Shown here: piece by piece, positions 12,778 through 20,436 of the stretch
Numbering within the stretch: the stretch's first letter is position 1
How the letters are laid out: each line of letters starts with the position of its first letter
DNA from: a virus
Length of the DNA stretch: 25,063 bases
IMG/VR virus record: IMGVR_UViG_3300021378_000154
Location: 1-25,063 of that record
Direction: 5' to 3' (one strand)
Made by a program: the position numbers and the translations under genes
The notes under the pieces: model-generated
The model's input: only the letters and a program-made list of their open reading frames with translations
What the model was told of the DNA's origin: nothing
Databases searched by the model: none

Positions 12778-14987
12778 GACTCACGATAGAAGGCAATGAA
12801 ATTGAGCTGTACGAGAACGAGCCGATAAACCTCTCGTATCAGTTTAGCAACCTCCAAGAAATCAACGCTTCGGCTTCGAGCTTCTCGCAGACCTTCCGCG
12901 TTCCGCTCACCAAGAAGAACCAGGACTACTTCGGGGCGGTCAATGAGTTTGGCCTTATAACTACATGGGATCCCAAAACGAAAGCCTCAGCCGAACTGAC
13001 TTCAAGCACTATCCCGATAATGCGGGGCTTCATTCAGGTGAAGGGGGTATACGTGCAGAAGGGTAAATACGCAGACGTTGAAATCGTTTTCTTCGGGGAG
13101 ACGGCCAACCTCTCGCGGGATATTGGAGACGGGATGCTTACAGACCTCGACCTATCGACTTACAATCACTCGTTAGGAGACACAGAGCTGGAGGCGAGTT
13201 GGGCGGGGACTTTATTTAACGGGGTGATTCGTTACGGGTTACCTGATAAAGGCTTGGACTGGACTTCTTCCAATATTTGGACATCTTCAAACCCGCTCGA
13301 ACTCGGCGACTTTACACCGTACTTCCGCGTTTCTGCACTCTTTCAGACCATTCTAAGAGAGGCAGGATATACGTACGATTCGAACTTCTTTGACAACGAA
13401 GACGACCTGTATCTATGCCTCTACAACGGGCTACTTACACCTGCAAGCCTTACTGATGATGAAACTACGGATCAAATTCTTGTAGGATTAAACAGTAATT
13501 TAACCGGGTTAACGGCGCATCCTAATTTCACGAGTATAACGGCGTTTAGCGACAGCAGTCCTTTCTTTGACCAAAACAACAACTTCACAAGCGGCACGAC
13601 GTACACCGTACCTTATCGGGGTTATTTTCGCTTTAGGGTGAACGTATACGGGCGCTTAGACCACGATACAGGAGACCACGTGTCTATGCGATTATCCAGA
13701 AACGGCAACGAACTCTGGACATTTATAGACGATTATGAAAGCTCGCAATTTAACGACATAGCGCACAATGATATTTCTCCTTTATTCCTTCTGGAGCTAG
13801 GCGATACCATAGAATTTCAATACGTTGTAGGAAACTCTTCGCACCCTCTCGCACTTGACGGCTCGGGATTTACCAATAACTCAACGTGGTGGCGAATACC
13901 TTATATCGCGCCGCTTGCGGCAAACGTGAACGTAACGAGCAACCTCCCGGAGATTAAGCAAATAGATTTTGTGTCTGGTTTGCAAAAGATGTTCAATCTC
14001 GTATTCATCCCCGACAGAAACAACCCGAAGCACCTTGAAATTGAACCCTTCGGGGATTACCTCGCTTCCGGGAGCCAAAAGGATTGGACGAATAAGATAG
14101 ACCTCTCGAAGGATATACAAATCCAACCAACCACCGACCTTCAAGCGAGGCGCTACGACTGGACACACTCACAAGGAAAGGATGTTTTAAACGAGGCGGT
14201 GTTCAAAAGTACCTCCCGCGTTTACGGTCGCTATCGTGTAGATGATCCCGGAAACGACTTCGCTTCAGGAAACAAAGAAATAAAGTCGCCCTTCGCCCCT
14301 CACGTCGTTTCAAGAATCCCTCAAACGGGTTACCTGGTTCACCGAATGTTGTTGAATACAACCGAAACAGACAAGAGCCTGAAAAAACCTCTCCCGCGCT
14401 TGGCGTATTGGAATAGCCTTATTGACGGAAACTTATTCTATTTTAACAATCTGTATCAAACGGTATCCGCTACCGAATATCCGGTATTTTCTCAATACTC
14501 CTCATTGGATGCGAACGTATCGAATAAAGACTTGAGCTTCGGCCCAGAACGCCCGTTCCACATCATCCAAGCGAACCCCTTAAATACGCTTTACTACAAG
14601 TATTGGAGACCGTTCGTAAATGAATTGTATTCTTCGGATGCTCGAAAGCTGACCGCCTTCTTCAGGCTCACTCGCTCCGAATTAGCGACGTTCGAATTCT
14701 CGGATAAAATCTACATAAAGGATACCTATTGGAGGATCCTATCTATCTCGTATGACGCGACAAGCGAAGACCTCGTGAAGGTGGAGATGCTTAAGGTCTT
14801 GGGGGATATTCGGGACTGCACTTGGCTTCCCATATCTATCGACAAATCGAACGGACAGATTCGCTTTGAAAACGCCGCAGGCACCCAAGTATATCAACTA
14901 AGCCCAAACTTCAGTTCTTGTTGCACGAAGTACGGATATATCTACGACGAAACGAATCAACGCTGTTACCAACCTTTTGAGCAATGA
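12771..14987 (+). CDS. Large tail-tip/hub protein with inserted beta-sandwich domain
   Basis: This 738-residue structural protein is probably the tail-tip hub or baseplate of the tail. The N-terminus (IELYENEPINLSYQFSNLQE, then INASASSFSQTFRVPLTK) is typical of large tail proteins in Bacteroidota phages and prophages. Residues ~223-383 look like an inserted domain: a Asn/Ser/Thr-rich linker, then YTVPYRGYFRFRVNVYGRLD and LELGDTIEFQYVV, a pattern close to C1q/TNF-like or lectin beta sandwiches. The DNA there (13440-13915) is visibly richer in A+T. The body resumes with LPEIKQIDFVSGLQKMFNLV, ending in a Cys-containing segment (SSCCTKYGYIYDETNQRCYQ). An insertion could be an extra receptor-contact module. 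Start overlaps the previous stop by 7 nt. Confidence 0.7.
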   Translation: MLRLTIEGNEIELYENEPINLSYQFSNLQEINASASSFSQTFRVPLTKKNQDYFGAVNEFGLITTWDPKTKASAELTSSTIPIMRGFIQVKGVYVQKGKYADVEIVFFGETANLSRDIGDGMLTDLDLSTYNHSLGDTELEASWAGTLFNGVIRYGLPDKGLDWTSSNIWTSSNPLELGDFTPYFRVSALFQTILREAGYTYDSNFFDNEDDLYLCLYNGLLTPASLTDDETTDQILVGLNSNLTGLTAHPNFTSITAFSDSSPFFDQNNNFTSGTTYTVPYRGYFRFRVNVYGRLDHDTGDHVSMRLSRNGNELWTFIDDYESSQFNDIAHNDISPLFLLELGDTIEFQYVVGNSSHPLALDGSGFTNNSTWWRIPYIAPLAANVNVTSNLPEIKQIDFVSGLQKMFNLVFIPDRNNPKHLEIEPFGDYLASGSQKDWTNKIDLSKDIQIQPTTDLQARRYDWTHSQGKDVLNEAVFKSTSRVYGRYRVDDPGNDFASGNKEIKSPFAPHVVSRIPQTGYLVHRMLLNTTETDKSLKKPLPRLAYWNSLIDGNLFYFNNLYQTVSATEYPVFSQYSSLDANVSNKDLSFGPERPFHIIQANPLNTLYYKYWRPFVNELYSSDARKLTAFFRLTRSELATFEFSDKIYIKDTYWRILSISYDATSEDLVKVEMLKVLGDIRDCTWLPISIDKSNGQIRFENAAGTQVYQLSPNFSSCCTKYGYIYDETNQRCYQPFEQ

Positions 14988-15172
14988 GGAATCTCGACAA
15001 TCATCGTTATATAGGAGAGGCGATTCAACTGCTCCAGAACAAAGGCGAGAAGACGAAAGTTCCCCTTTGGTTTAAGGTCTTGGATTGGTTCCTCGCTATT
15101 GTCTACATCTCAGGGGTTTGCTTCCTCCTCTTTAAAACTACCTCATGGCTACTCAACAAGATATTCTCCTAA
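14984..15172 (+). CDS. Small single-span membrane protein
   Basis: This 62-residue protein has a basic N-terminus (HRYIGEAIQLLQNKGEKTKV) and one hydrophobic segment (residues ~33-53, FLAIVYISGVCFLLFKTTSW). It starts by ATGA overlap with the hub gene and its last 28 nt overlap the start of the tape measure gene, so it is likely co-translated. Function is unknown. A small membrane protein next to the tape measure might help DNA entry across the inner membrane or assist tape measure insertion, but that is inference from position alone. Confidence 0.6.
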   Translation: MRNLDNHRYIGEAIQLLQNKGEKTKVPLWFKVLDWFLAIVYISGVCFLLFKTTSWLLNKIFS

Positions 15173-16914
15173 CATACCGAACGGATACGGGAGAGGTAAC
15201 GCGGTCTCTCGATGACATTGTTTCGGGTCTTGAGGGGGTAGACAACAAGATTGAAGAAACCGCCAAGGGAACGAAAAAGATTGAAGGAGGGTTAAAGGCA
15301 ACAGGCAAAACGGGTTCAATTGGGTTTAACGCCATCGGAACAGCCATAAAAGCAACGGGGATCGGGTTGCTTGTTGGAATTGTTGCGAAGCTCATTGAGA
15401 AATTTACAGAGAACAAGAAAGTCGCGGAAGCTCTTGAGGTTGTTTTCGCTGGAATTGGTGCGGTAATAAACACCATTTTTGAGTTGGCCGAACCTTTGGG
15501 AGAAGCGTTAATAAACGCATTCAACAACCCAATGGAGGCACTCAAGAACATTGGGAAGGCTATTAAGGAAAACCTTATCAATCGCCTTGAAGGTTTACTG
15601 GAATTTATTCCGGCGGTTGGGGAGGCTATCAAACTCGTATTTCAAGGGGAATGGACACAAGCGGGAAAGGTAGCCGCCGATGCCGCCGGGAAGATGGTTC
15701 TCGGGGTTGAGAATATTACGGACAAGGTAGCAGAAGCCGCTGAAGCTGTGGGAGAGTTTGCGAGCGATTTTGTGGATTCCACAAAGACCGCAATCAAATC
15801 TTCAAATGACTTGGTAAAAGCTCAACAAAGACTTCGGGATCAACAGCGCGATTTGAATGTAGAGTATGCCGAAGCACGCGCGGAAATCGAACAACTCAAA
15901 CAACAGCGGGACGACGAAAGACTCTCGATTAAAGAGAGGATTGCCGCCGCTCAAGAAGCCTCGGACAAAGATTCAGAATTCGCACAAAAGCGGATGGATA
16001 TCGCGAACGCGGAAGTAGGCTTAATTCAAAGAGAGATAGCCCTTCAAGGAGAAACAGAAGAGCGTCTGGATCGCCTTGCTGAGGCACGTATCGCCGCCGC
16101 TGAAGCGGCAGAAAGTAGCGCGGCAGTTCAGACGGAATTAATGACCTCTATCGCAGGACTCCAAAACGAAGAACTCGCACGGCAACAAGAACTCATCGAA
16201 AAGGAGCGCGACCGTATCGATGGCATTATCTCCCGACAGTCTGAAATCGACAACATTGTTGAGGCGGGTATTAATCGGGAGATAGAGAAAGTCAGAGAGA
16301 AATATCGCATACTTCAAGAAGAAGCCACGGCAAACGGTCAAATCCTGGTAAATACGGATGAGGCAATGCAGGCCGAAATAGACGCGATTCGTGAGAAATA
16401 CGCCAAAAATGATGCCGCAAGAAATAAAGCGGTTTTAGATTCACGCGTTCAGCTTGCGACGCAAGCGCTCGGAGCGTTATCCGCTTTAAACGATGCTTTT
16501 GCAGGTGACTCAGAAGAGCAACAAAAGAAGGCGTTTCAACGTAACAAAGCTATCGGGATTGCGAGTGCAATAGTAAACACAGCGGGAGCGATTATGGGCG
16601 CACTGAACCCGGCTGTTGGTGGTCTCGGTATTCCCTTAGGTTTACCGGGTGCGGCTATTGCCGCCGCAACGGGGGTCGCACAAATCGCAACCATTGCAAA
16701 AAGCCGATTTAATAGCTCAGGCGGTGACGCTCCCGACCCCCCATCTACGGGAGGAGGATCCGCACCAACACCAACGACCCCACAACTCGACCTCGGATTC
16801 TTAGGAGGTGGAGCAGGGCAGACGGGCTTCCGGACTTACGTTGTCTCTTCAGAAGTAACCAACAGCCAACAGGCAAACCAACGAATAAACGACCAAGCGT
16901 CACTTGTAGGATGA
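15145..16914 (+). CDS. Tail tape measure protein
   Basis: This 589-residue protein is the molecular ruler that sets tail length and may help form the channel for DNA entry. The N-terminus is polar (DTGEVTRSLDDIVSGLEGVD) and is followed by Gly/Ala-rich hydrophobic segments (~65-130, AIKATGIGLLVGIVAKLI). A long coiled coil runs from ~220 to ~420, rich in Gln/Glu/Arg (VKAQQRLRDQQRDLNVEYAE). A second hydrophobic block lies at ~475-520 (GIASAIVNTAGAIMGALN), then a Pro/Gly/Ser linker and a TYVVSSEVTNSQQANQRIND tail. At about 0.15 nm per residue this implies a tail near 90 nm, an estimate only. The ATG at 15145 overlaps the small membrane protein gene. It is not next to the tail chaperone gene, unlike the usual order. 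Confidence 0.88.
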   Translation: MATQQDILLTYRTDTGEVTRSLDDIVSGLEGVDNKIEETAKGTKKIEGGLKATGKTGSIGFNAIGTAIKATGIGLLVGIVAKLIEKFTENKKVAEALEVVFAGIGAVINTIFELAEPLGEALINAFNNPMEALKNIGKAIKENLINRLEGLLEFIPAVGEAIKLVFQGEWTQAGKVAADAAGKMVLGVENITDKVAEAAEAVGEFASDFVDSTKTAIKSSNDLVKAQQRLRDQQRDLNVEYAEARAEIEQLKQQRDDERLSIKERIAAAQEASDKDSEFAQKRMDIANAEVGLIQREIALQGETEERLDRLAEARIAAAEAAESSAAVQTELMTSIAGLQNEELARQQELIEKERDRIDGIISRQSEIDNIVEAGINREIEKVREKYRILQEEATANGQILVNTDEAMQAEIDAIREKYAKNDAARNKAVLDSRVQLATQALGALSALNDAFAGDSEEQQKKAFQRNKAIGIASAIVNTAGAIMGALNPAVGGLGIPLGLPGAAIAAATGVAQIATIAKSRFNSSGGDAPDPPSTGGGSAPTPTTPQLDLGFLGGGAGQTGFRTYVVSSEVTNSQQANQRINDQASLVG

Positions 16915-17843
16915 ACATATTAGAACTCATAATCGACGAAGAAGCGGAGATGTACGGAATCGATGCGATATCTCTCGTGGAGCAACCCGCCATCGAAAGC
17001 GATTGGGTCGCCCTAAAGAACCAGCAACTCCAATTCAAAACGCAAGACGAAGAGAAGCGGCTCATTATGGGCGCGGCTCTTATCCCCGATAAACCTATCT
17101 ATCGAAAGACGGGCGAAGAGGAATACTACGTCTATTTTTCAAAGAAGACCGTGCGAAGGGCGATGGAACTCTACTTCAAGAACGGCAACCAAGCGAACGC
17201 TACGCTTGAACACGAGCACAAAATCAACGGCTTGCACCTCGTAGAGAGTTGGATCGTAGAAGGAGAGCAAGACAAGTCGCGGATATATGGCCTCGAGGTA
17301 CCTGTCGGTACGTGGATGGTCTCGATGAAGGTAGAGAACGAAGCTATCTGGGAGAAGTTTATCAAGGAAGGCGCGGTGAAAGGCTTCTCTATTGAAGGAT
17401 TTTTCGCCAATAAGTACGAACTCGCAAAGGCTACCGTCAAAAAAGACAAGCGATATAAAGAGGGACAGCGCGTAGTTATGGAGTCGTACAGCGATTACCC
17501 TGACGCGGTTAAGAACAACGCGAAGAGGGGCATAGAATTGAACGAGAAGCAGGGCAATAAATGCGCTACGCAAACGGGAAAGGTACGCGCTCAACAACTC
17601 GCCAACGGCGAACCGATCTCGCAAGAAACCATCGAACGAATGTACTCGTATCTCTCAAGGGCGGGGGAATATTACGACCCGAACAGTACCACAGAATGCG
17701 GAACTATCTCATATCTCTTATGGGGAGGGAAGGCGGGGCTTCGTTGGGCAAAATCCAAGCTGACCGAATTAGAGCTTCTCTCAGCCGTTGAAATCGAATT
17801 AGGTATAGAATACCTCTCCGAAAAACTCAAGAGTAAGGAATGA
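16911..17843 (+). CDS. Prohead serine protease (XkdF-like) with extra C-terminal domain
   Basis: This 310-residue protein probably cleaves the scaffold and capsid precursors during head maturation. Residues ~10-165 match the XkdF-like protease fold: DAISLVEQPAIESDWVALKN, ALIPDKPIYRKTGEEEYYVY, FSKKTV, ATLEHEHKINGLHLVESWIV (probable catalytic H101) and AVKGFSIEGFFANKYELAK (probable catalytic S160). From ~190 onward a second domain follows (SYSDYPDAVKNNAKRGIELN, then CATQTGKVRAQQLANGEPIS, then CGTISYLLWGGKAGLRWAKS) known from other phage maturation proteases and minor head proteins. The two domains may link proteolysis to capsid assembly. The ATG overlaps the tape measure stop by ATGA. The 36 nt downstream are noncoding before the scaffold gene. 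Confidence 0.85.
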   Translation: MNILELIIDEEAEMYGIDAISLVEQPAIESDWVALKNQQLQFKTQDEEKRLIMGAALIPDKPIYRKTGEEEYYVYFSKKTVRRAMELYFKNGNQANATLEHEHKINGLHLVESWIVEGEQDKSRIYGLEVPVGTWMVSMKVENEAIWEKFIKEGAVKGFSIEGFFANKYELAKATVKKDKRYKEGQRVVMESYSDYPDAVKNNAKRGIELNEKQGNKCATQTGKVRAQQLANGEPISQETIERMYSYLSRAGEYYDPNSTTECGTISYLLWGGKAGLRWAKSKLTELELLSAVEIELGIEYLSEKLKSKE

Positions 17844-17879
17844 CCCCTTAAAATCGTTATTAATACAAATCCCTCGAAG

Positions 17880-18458
17880 ATGACTCTAAAAGAACGCATC
17901 TCCGACTTGTTCGAAAAATACTCCGTTGAATTGGAGGTCGAAACTAAGGAGGAGGTAAAATTTGCAACTGCTACGCTTGACAGCGGGCAAGAAATCCAAA
18001 CCGACGCGGAAGCCTTTGCCGTCGGTGTTTCTGTTTTCGTAGTAAATGACGAAGGCGAACAAATCCCTCTCCCAGACGGAGACTACACCCTTTCCGACGG
18101 CTCTATGTTGGTCGTGGCAGAAGGTGCGGTCGTTGAGGTAAACGAAGCCACAACAGAACCGGAAGTTGAAGCCGAAGAAGACAAGGAAGAAGAAATGCAG
18201 GCTCAAGAAGTCGAAGCGTCTTCCGAGGTACTAACACGCGAGGCGGTAGCCGGTATGATTGCCGAAGCCGTCGCAGAAGCGAAGAAAGAATTCAGCTCTC
18301 AAATTAAAGAGCGAGACGCGAAGATTACCGAGTTGAGCAAGCAAGCCTCGAAGTCAATCTCTCGCGCACCTAAGATGGAGGCACCCGTTTCCGTCGATTT
18401 AAAAAGTTTATCAATCCAGGAACGCGTTGCCGCGATCCACAACCAATTCTCTAAATAA
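17880..18458 (+). CDS. Capsid scaffold-like protein
   Basis: This 192-residue, acidic protein lies directly before the major capsid gene, as scaffold proteins do. Its middle is strikingly acidic (residues ~93-116, EPEVEAEEDKEEEMQAQEVE), followed by a helical, coiled-coil-like part (AVAGMIAEAVAEAKKEFSSQ, then IKERDAKITELSKQ) and a basic C-terminal tail (SIQERVAAIHNQFSK) that would bind the capsid protein. The N-terminal beta part (EEVKFATATLDSGQEIQTDA, then DGDYTLSDGSMLVVAEGAVV) recurs in Bacteroidota phages. The start follows TTAATACAAATCCCTCGAAG with no strong ribosome site. The stop TAA overlaps the capsid ATG (TAATG), coupling their translation. Confidence 0.72.
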   Translation: MTLKERISDLFEKYSVELEVETKEEVKFATATLDSGQEIQTDAEAFAVGVSVFVVNDEGEQIPLPDGDYTLSDGSMLVVAEGAVVEVNEATTEPEVEAEEDKEEEMQAQEVEASSEVLTREAVAGMIAEAVAEAKKEFSSQIKERDAKITELSKQASKSISRAPKMEAPVSVDLKSLSIQERVAAIHNQFSK

Positions 18459-19384
18459 TGGCTAACGCTACAGTAGGAGTCGGCACGTATGCCGGCGAAG
18501 CGGCACGTCCTTACGTTGCCGCAGCGATTTTGTCTGCTGACACTCTCGCAAACGGTTACATTTCCGTTCTTGAAAATGTTCATTCAAAGGCGGTTCTCCG
18601 CAAGTTCTCAGGAGCAGCAATCCAAGCAAACGACGATTGCGCGTTCACAACACCTAGCGCAGGTCAATTGACTTTGGGCGAAGCCGTTTTGACAGCATCT
18701 GCTTTGAAAGTAAACGAGCAAGTCTGCAACGCTGAACTTCGAGCGACTTGGGAATCTGCACAGATGCGAGGACAATCTTCAGCGGCTCCCGCTGACTTCA
18801 CCTCTTACGTTGCTCAATACGTAGCCGCGAAAGTTGCTGAAGGAATCGAGCGTAATATCTGGCAGGGAAACTACGCTTCTGACGACGGTGGAACTGATGG
18901 AACGTACACGAGCTTCAATGGTATTTGCGCTCAGTTAGTTGCAGGAACACCGGGAGAAGAAGACTTGTTGACAGGTGCAACAACAGCCGCAAACATCTTG
19001 GCGCGCATTGGCGGTCTCGAAGTTCCTTCGGTTATCGCAGGAGACCCTAACACGAAGCTGCTCATGAGCCGCGCAAGCAAGCAGTTGTATTACAACGCTT
19101 TGGCTGACACGTATAACTTGCCATTTCACGCGGAAGGGGCTGCAAGCAATTACAACGGTTATGAAATCATCACACCGGGCGGAATGCCGAACGACACTTT
19201 CATCTTCGCAAAAGGTGAGAACCTGTACTTCGGAACTAACCTCCTAACTGACCACATCCAAGCTTCTGTTTTGGATTTGACAGGTGTGACGGGTGACGAT
19301 GTTACTCGTGTAATCATGCAATTCTCAGGAGGTACACAAGTCGTTGACTTGGACTCTGTTGCCATTGCTCGTCGATCATCCTAA
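18458..19384 (+). CDS. Major capsid protein (HK97-like fold)
   Basis: This 308-residue protein is very probably the main shell subunit. It follows the protease and scaffold genes, has the size and character of HK97-like capsid proteins, and has long helical parts (TSYVAQYVAAKVAEGIERNI, TTAANILARIGGLEVPS) flanked by beta segments. The C-terminal part ends in a TRVIMQFSGGTQVVDLDSVA pattern typical of the family's P domain. Codon choice is distinctive: TCT, GGT and GTT are frequent compared with neighbours, consistent with high expression. Its start overlaps the scaffold stop. A strong hairpin (19391-19415) follows the stop. The protein sequence was not matched to a named relative. Confidence 0.82.
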   Translation: MANATVGVGTYAGEAARPYVAAAILSADTLANGYISVLENVHSKAVLRKFSGAAIQANDDCAFTTPSAGQLTLGEAVLTASALKVNEQVCNAELRATWESAQMRGQSSAAPADFTSYVAQYVAAKVAEGIERNIWQGNYASDDGGTDGTYTSFNGICAQLVAGTPGEEDLLTGATTAANILARIGGLEVPSVIAGDPNTKLLMSRASKQLYYNALADTYNLPFHAEGAASNYNGYEIITPGGMPNDTFIFAKGENLYFGTNLLTDHIQASVLDLTGVTGDDVTRVIMQFSGGTQVVDLDSVAIARRSS

Positions 19385-19390
19385 TTAATC

Positions 19391-19421
19391 GGGGAGGGGC
19401 TTTAAATCCCTCCCCTTAATT
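19391..19421 (+). terminator. Hairpin after the major capsid gene
   Basis: GGGGAGGG (19391-19398) pairs perfectly with CCCTCCCC (19408-19415) around a 9-nt loop. The tail TTAATT is only weakly U-rich, so this is a leaky terminator, an attenuator or an mRNA-stabilising hairpin. It lies between the capsid stop and the tail-tube start. Confidence 0.6.
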
Positions 19422-19430
19422 CCTCAAAAT

Positions 19431-19964
19431 ATGGCTTGTAGTATTACAGTTTCGGGGCGTTCCTTCCCCTGTAAAGATAAAATCGGAGGAATCAAAAGGG
19501 TTTGGATTGCTCAATTCGAGGCCGACGAATGGGGTACTATTGCCGCAGGAGTTATCCCCGGAGCGGGAGCGGACGGCGACGGTGCTACTCCCGTTGTATT
19601 CAAGAATTTCGAACTCACTAAGAACACGGGATCGTTTCAACAAACCGTTACCTCTTCCGTTGAGAATGGTACTGTCTTCTTCTCGCAAGTCGTGGAGTTG
19701 ACTATGCCCAACCTTGACGCGGTAGATAATACGGAAATCTACGAACTCATGAAGGGTCGCTTGTCTATCATAATTCAAGACAACAACGATAATTATATCC
19801 TCATGGGTCACACGACCGGAGCGGAAGCTACGGGAGGCACAGTAGGAACGGGAACGGCAAAAGGTGACCTTAACGGCTATCAGTTGCAATTGACAGCGGA
19901 AGAAGCTATTCCAGCTCCTTTCGTTTCATCTTCGGATTCGCTCCTCACGTTTACGACTGTTTGA
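19431..19964 (+). CDS. Major tail (tube) protein candidate
   Basis: This 177-residue beta-rich protein resembles major tail proteins of Bacteroidota siphophages: a Cys-containing N-terminus (MACSITVSGRSFPCKDKIGG), the strand pair KNFELTKNTGSFQQTVTSSV, NGTVFFSQVVELTMPNLDA, an ELMKGRLSIIIQDNNDNYIL core and a C-terminal GYQLQLTAEEAIPAPFV. These fit a tail-tube fold that would polymerise around the tape measure. It lies between the capsid gene and the portal, away from the tail module. It is bracketed by hairpins on both sides, suggesting its mRNA level is set separately, as expected for a very abundant protein. A capsid-decoration role is a weaker alternative. Confidence 0.7.
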   Translation: MACSITVSGRSFPCKDKIGGIKRVWIAQFEADEWGTIAAGVIPGAGADGDGATPVVFKNFELTKNTGSFQQTVTSSVENGTVFFSQVVELTMPNLDAVDNTEIYELMKGRLSIIIQDNNDNYILMGHTTGAEATGGTVGTGTAKGDLNGYQLQLTAEEAIPAPFVSSSDSLLTFTTV

Positions 19965-19994
19965 TTTTCCTTTTTGGTTTTAGGTTAAAAGGAC

Positions 19995-20023
19995 GGGGGA
20001 GGGCGCAAGTCCTCCCCTTTTTT
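19995..20023 (+). terminator. Rho-independent terminator after the tail-tube gene
   Basis: GGGGAGG (19996-20002) pairs with CCTCCCC (20011-20017) around an 8-nt loop, followed by TTTTTT (20018-20023) and ATT. This is a textbook terminator lying just before the next gene's ATG at 20032, so downstream expression requires read-through or an unseen promoter. Confidence 0.78.
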
Positions 20024-20031
20024 ATTCTCAA

Positions 20032-20436
20032 ATGATACACCTCAACCCCAATTCAGCTACCGAACAATTTATCTACCTGACGCTTCAGGAGATGAAAAAA
20101 GACCTCGACCCGTTTACCCATTATTTGATAATTTTGGAGAACATGGCAAGCACGGATGAACACGCCTTCGTTGGAGATGTAGAAATCGACAACGCTCGAT
20201 ACACCAAGATAAGCGTCTACACGAACCAACCTCTCGGAACGGCAAGCCGTGTTCTCTTAATTGAGACGGGGTTTTATACGTATAAAGCATACGGCCAAAA
20301 CAGCTCAACGAACCTTAATGCGAATGATGCTTCGGTAGTTGGTTTGCTTGAGCAAGGGACGCTTAATGTAGTCGGGGCGACAGGTTACACGATCCCAGAC
20401 ATAACAATCCCCGATAACGTCATATATTACGAGTAA
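20032..20436 (+). CDS. Hypothetical structural protein, tail/baseplate related
   Basis: This 134-residue protein begins MIHLNPNSATEQFIYLTLQE. It contains beta strands (HYLIILENMASTDEHAFVGD, TKISVYTNQPLGTASRVLLI) and a TGFYTYKAYGQNSSTNLNAN segment, which I recall from small structural proteins in other Bacteroidota phages. It lies between the tail-tube gene and the portal and its stop overlaps the portal ATG (TAATG), so it is translated with the portal. No enzymatic motif is present. A role in the virion is likely but not shown by the sequence. Confidence 0.55.
   Translation: MIHLNPNSATEQFIYLTLQEMKKDLDPFTHYLIILENMASTDEHAFVGDVEIDNARYTKISVYTNQPLGTASRVLLIETGFYTYKAYGQNSSTNLNANDASVVGLLEQGTLNVVGATGYTIPDITIPDNVIYYE

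Noticed and set aside
17139-17624. Antisense 161-residue frame opposite the prohead protease
   Set aside because: The protease residues on the + strand are intact and the antisense sequence is unrelated to any family I know.
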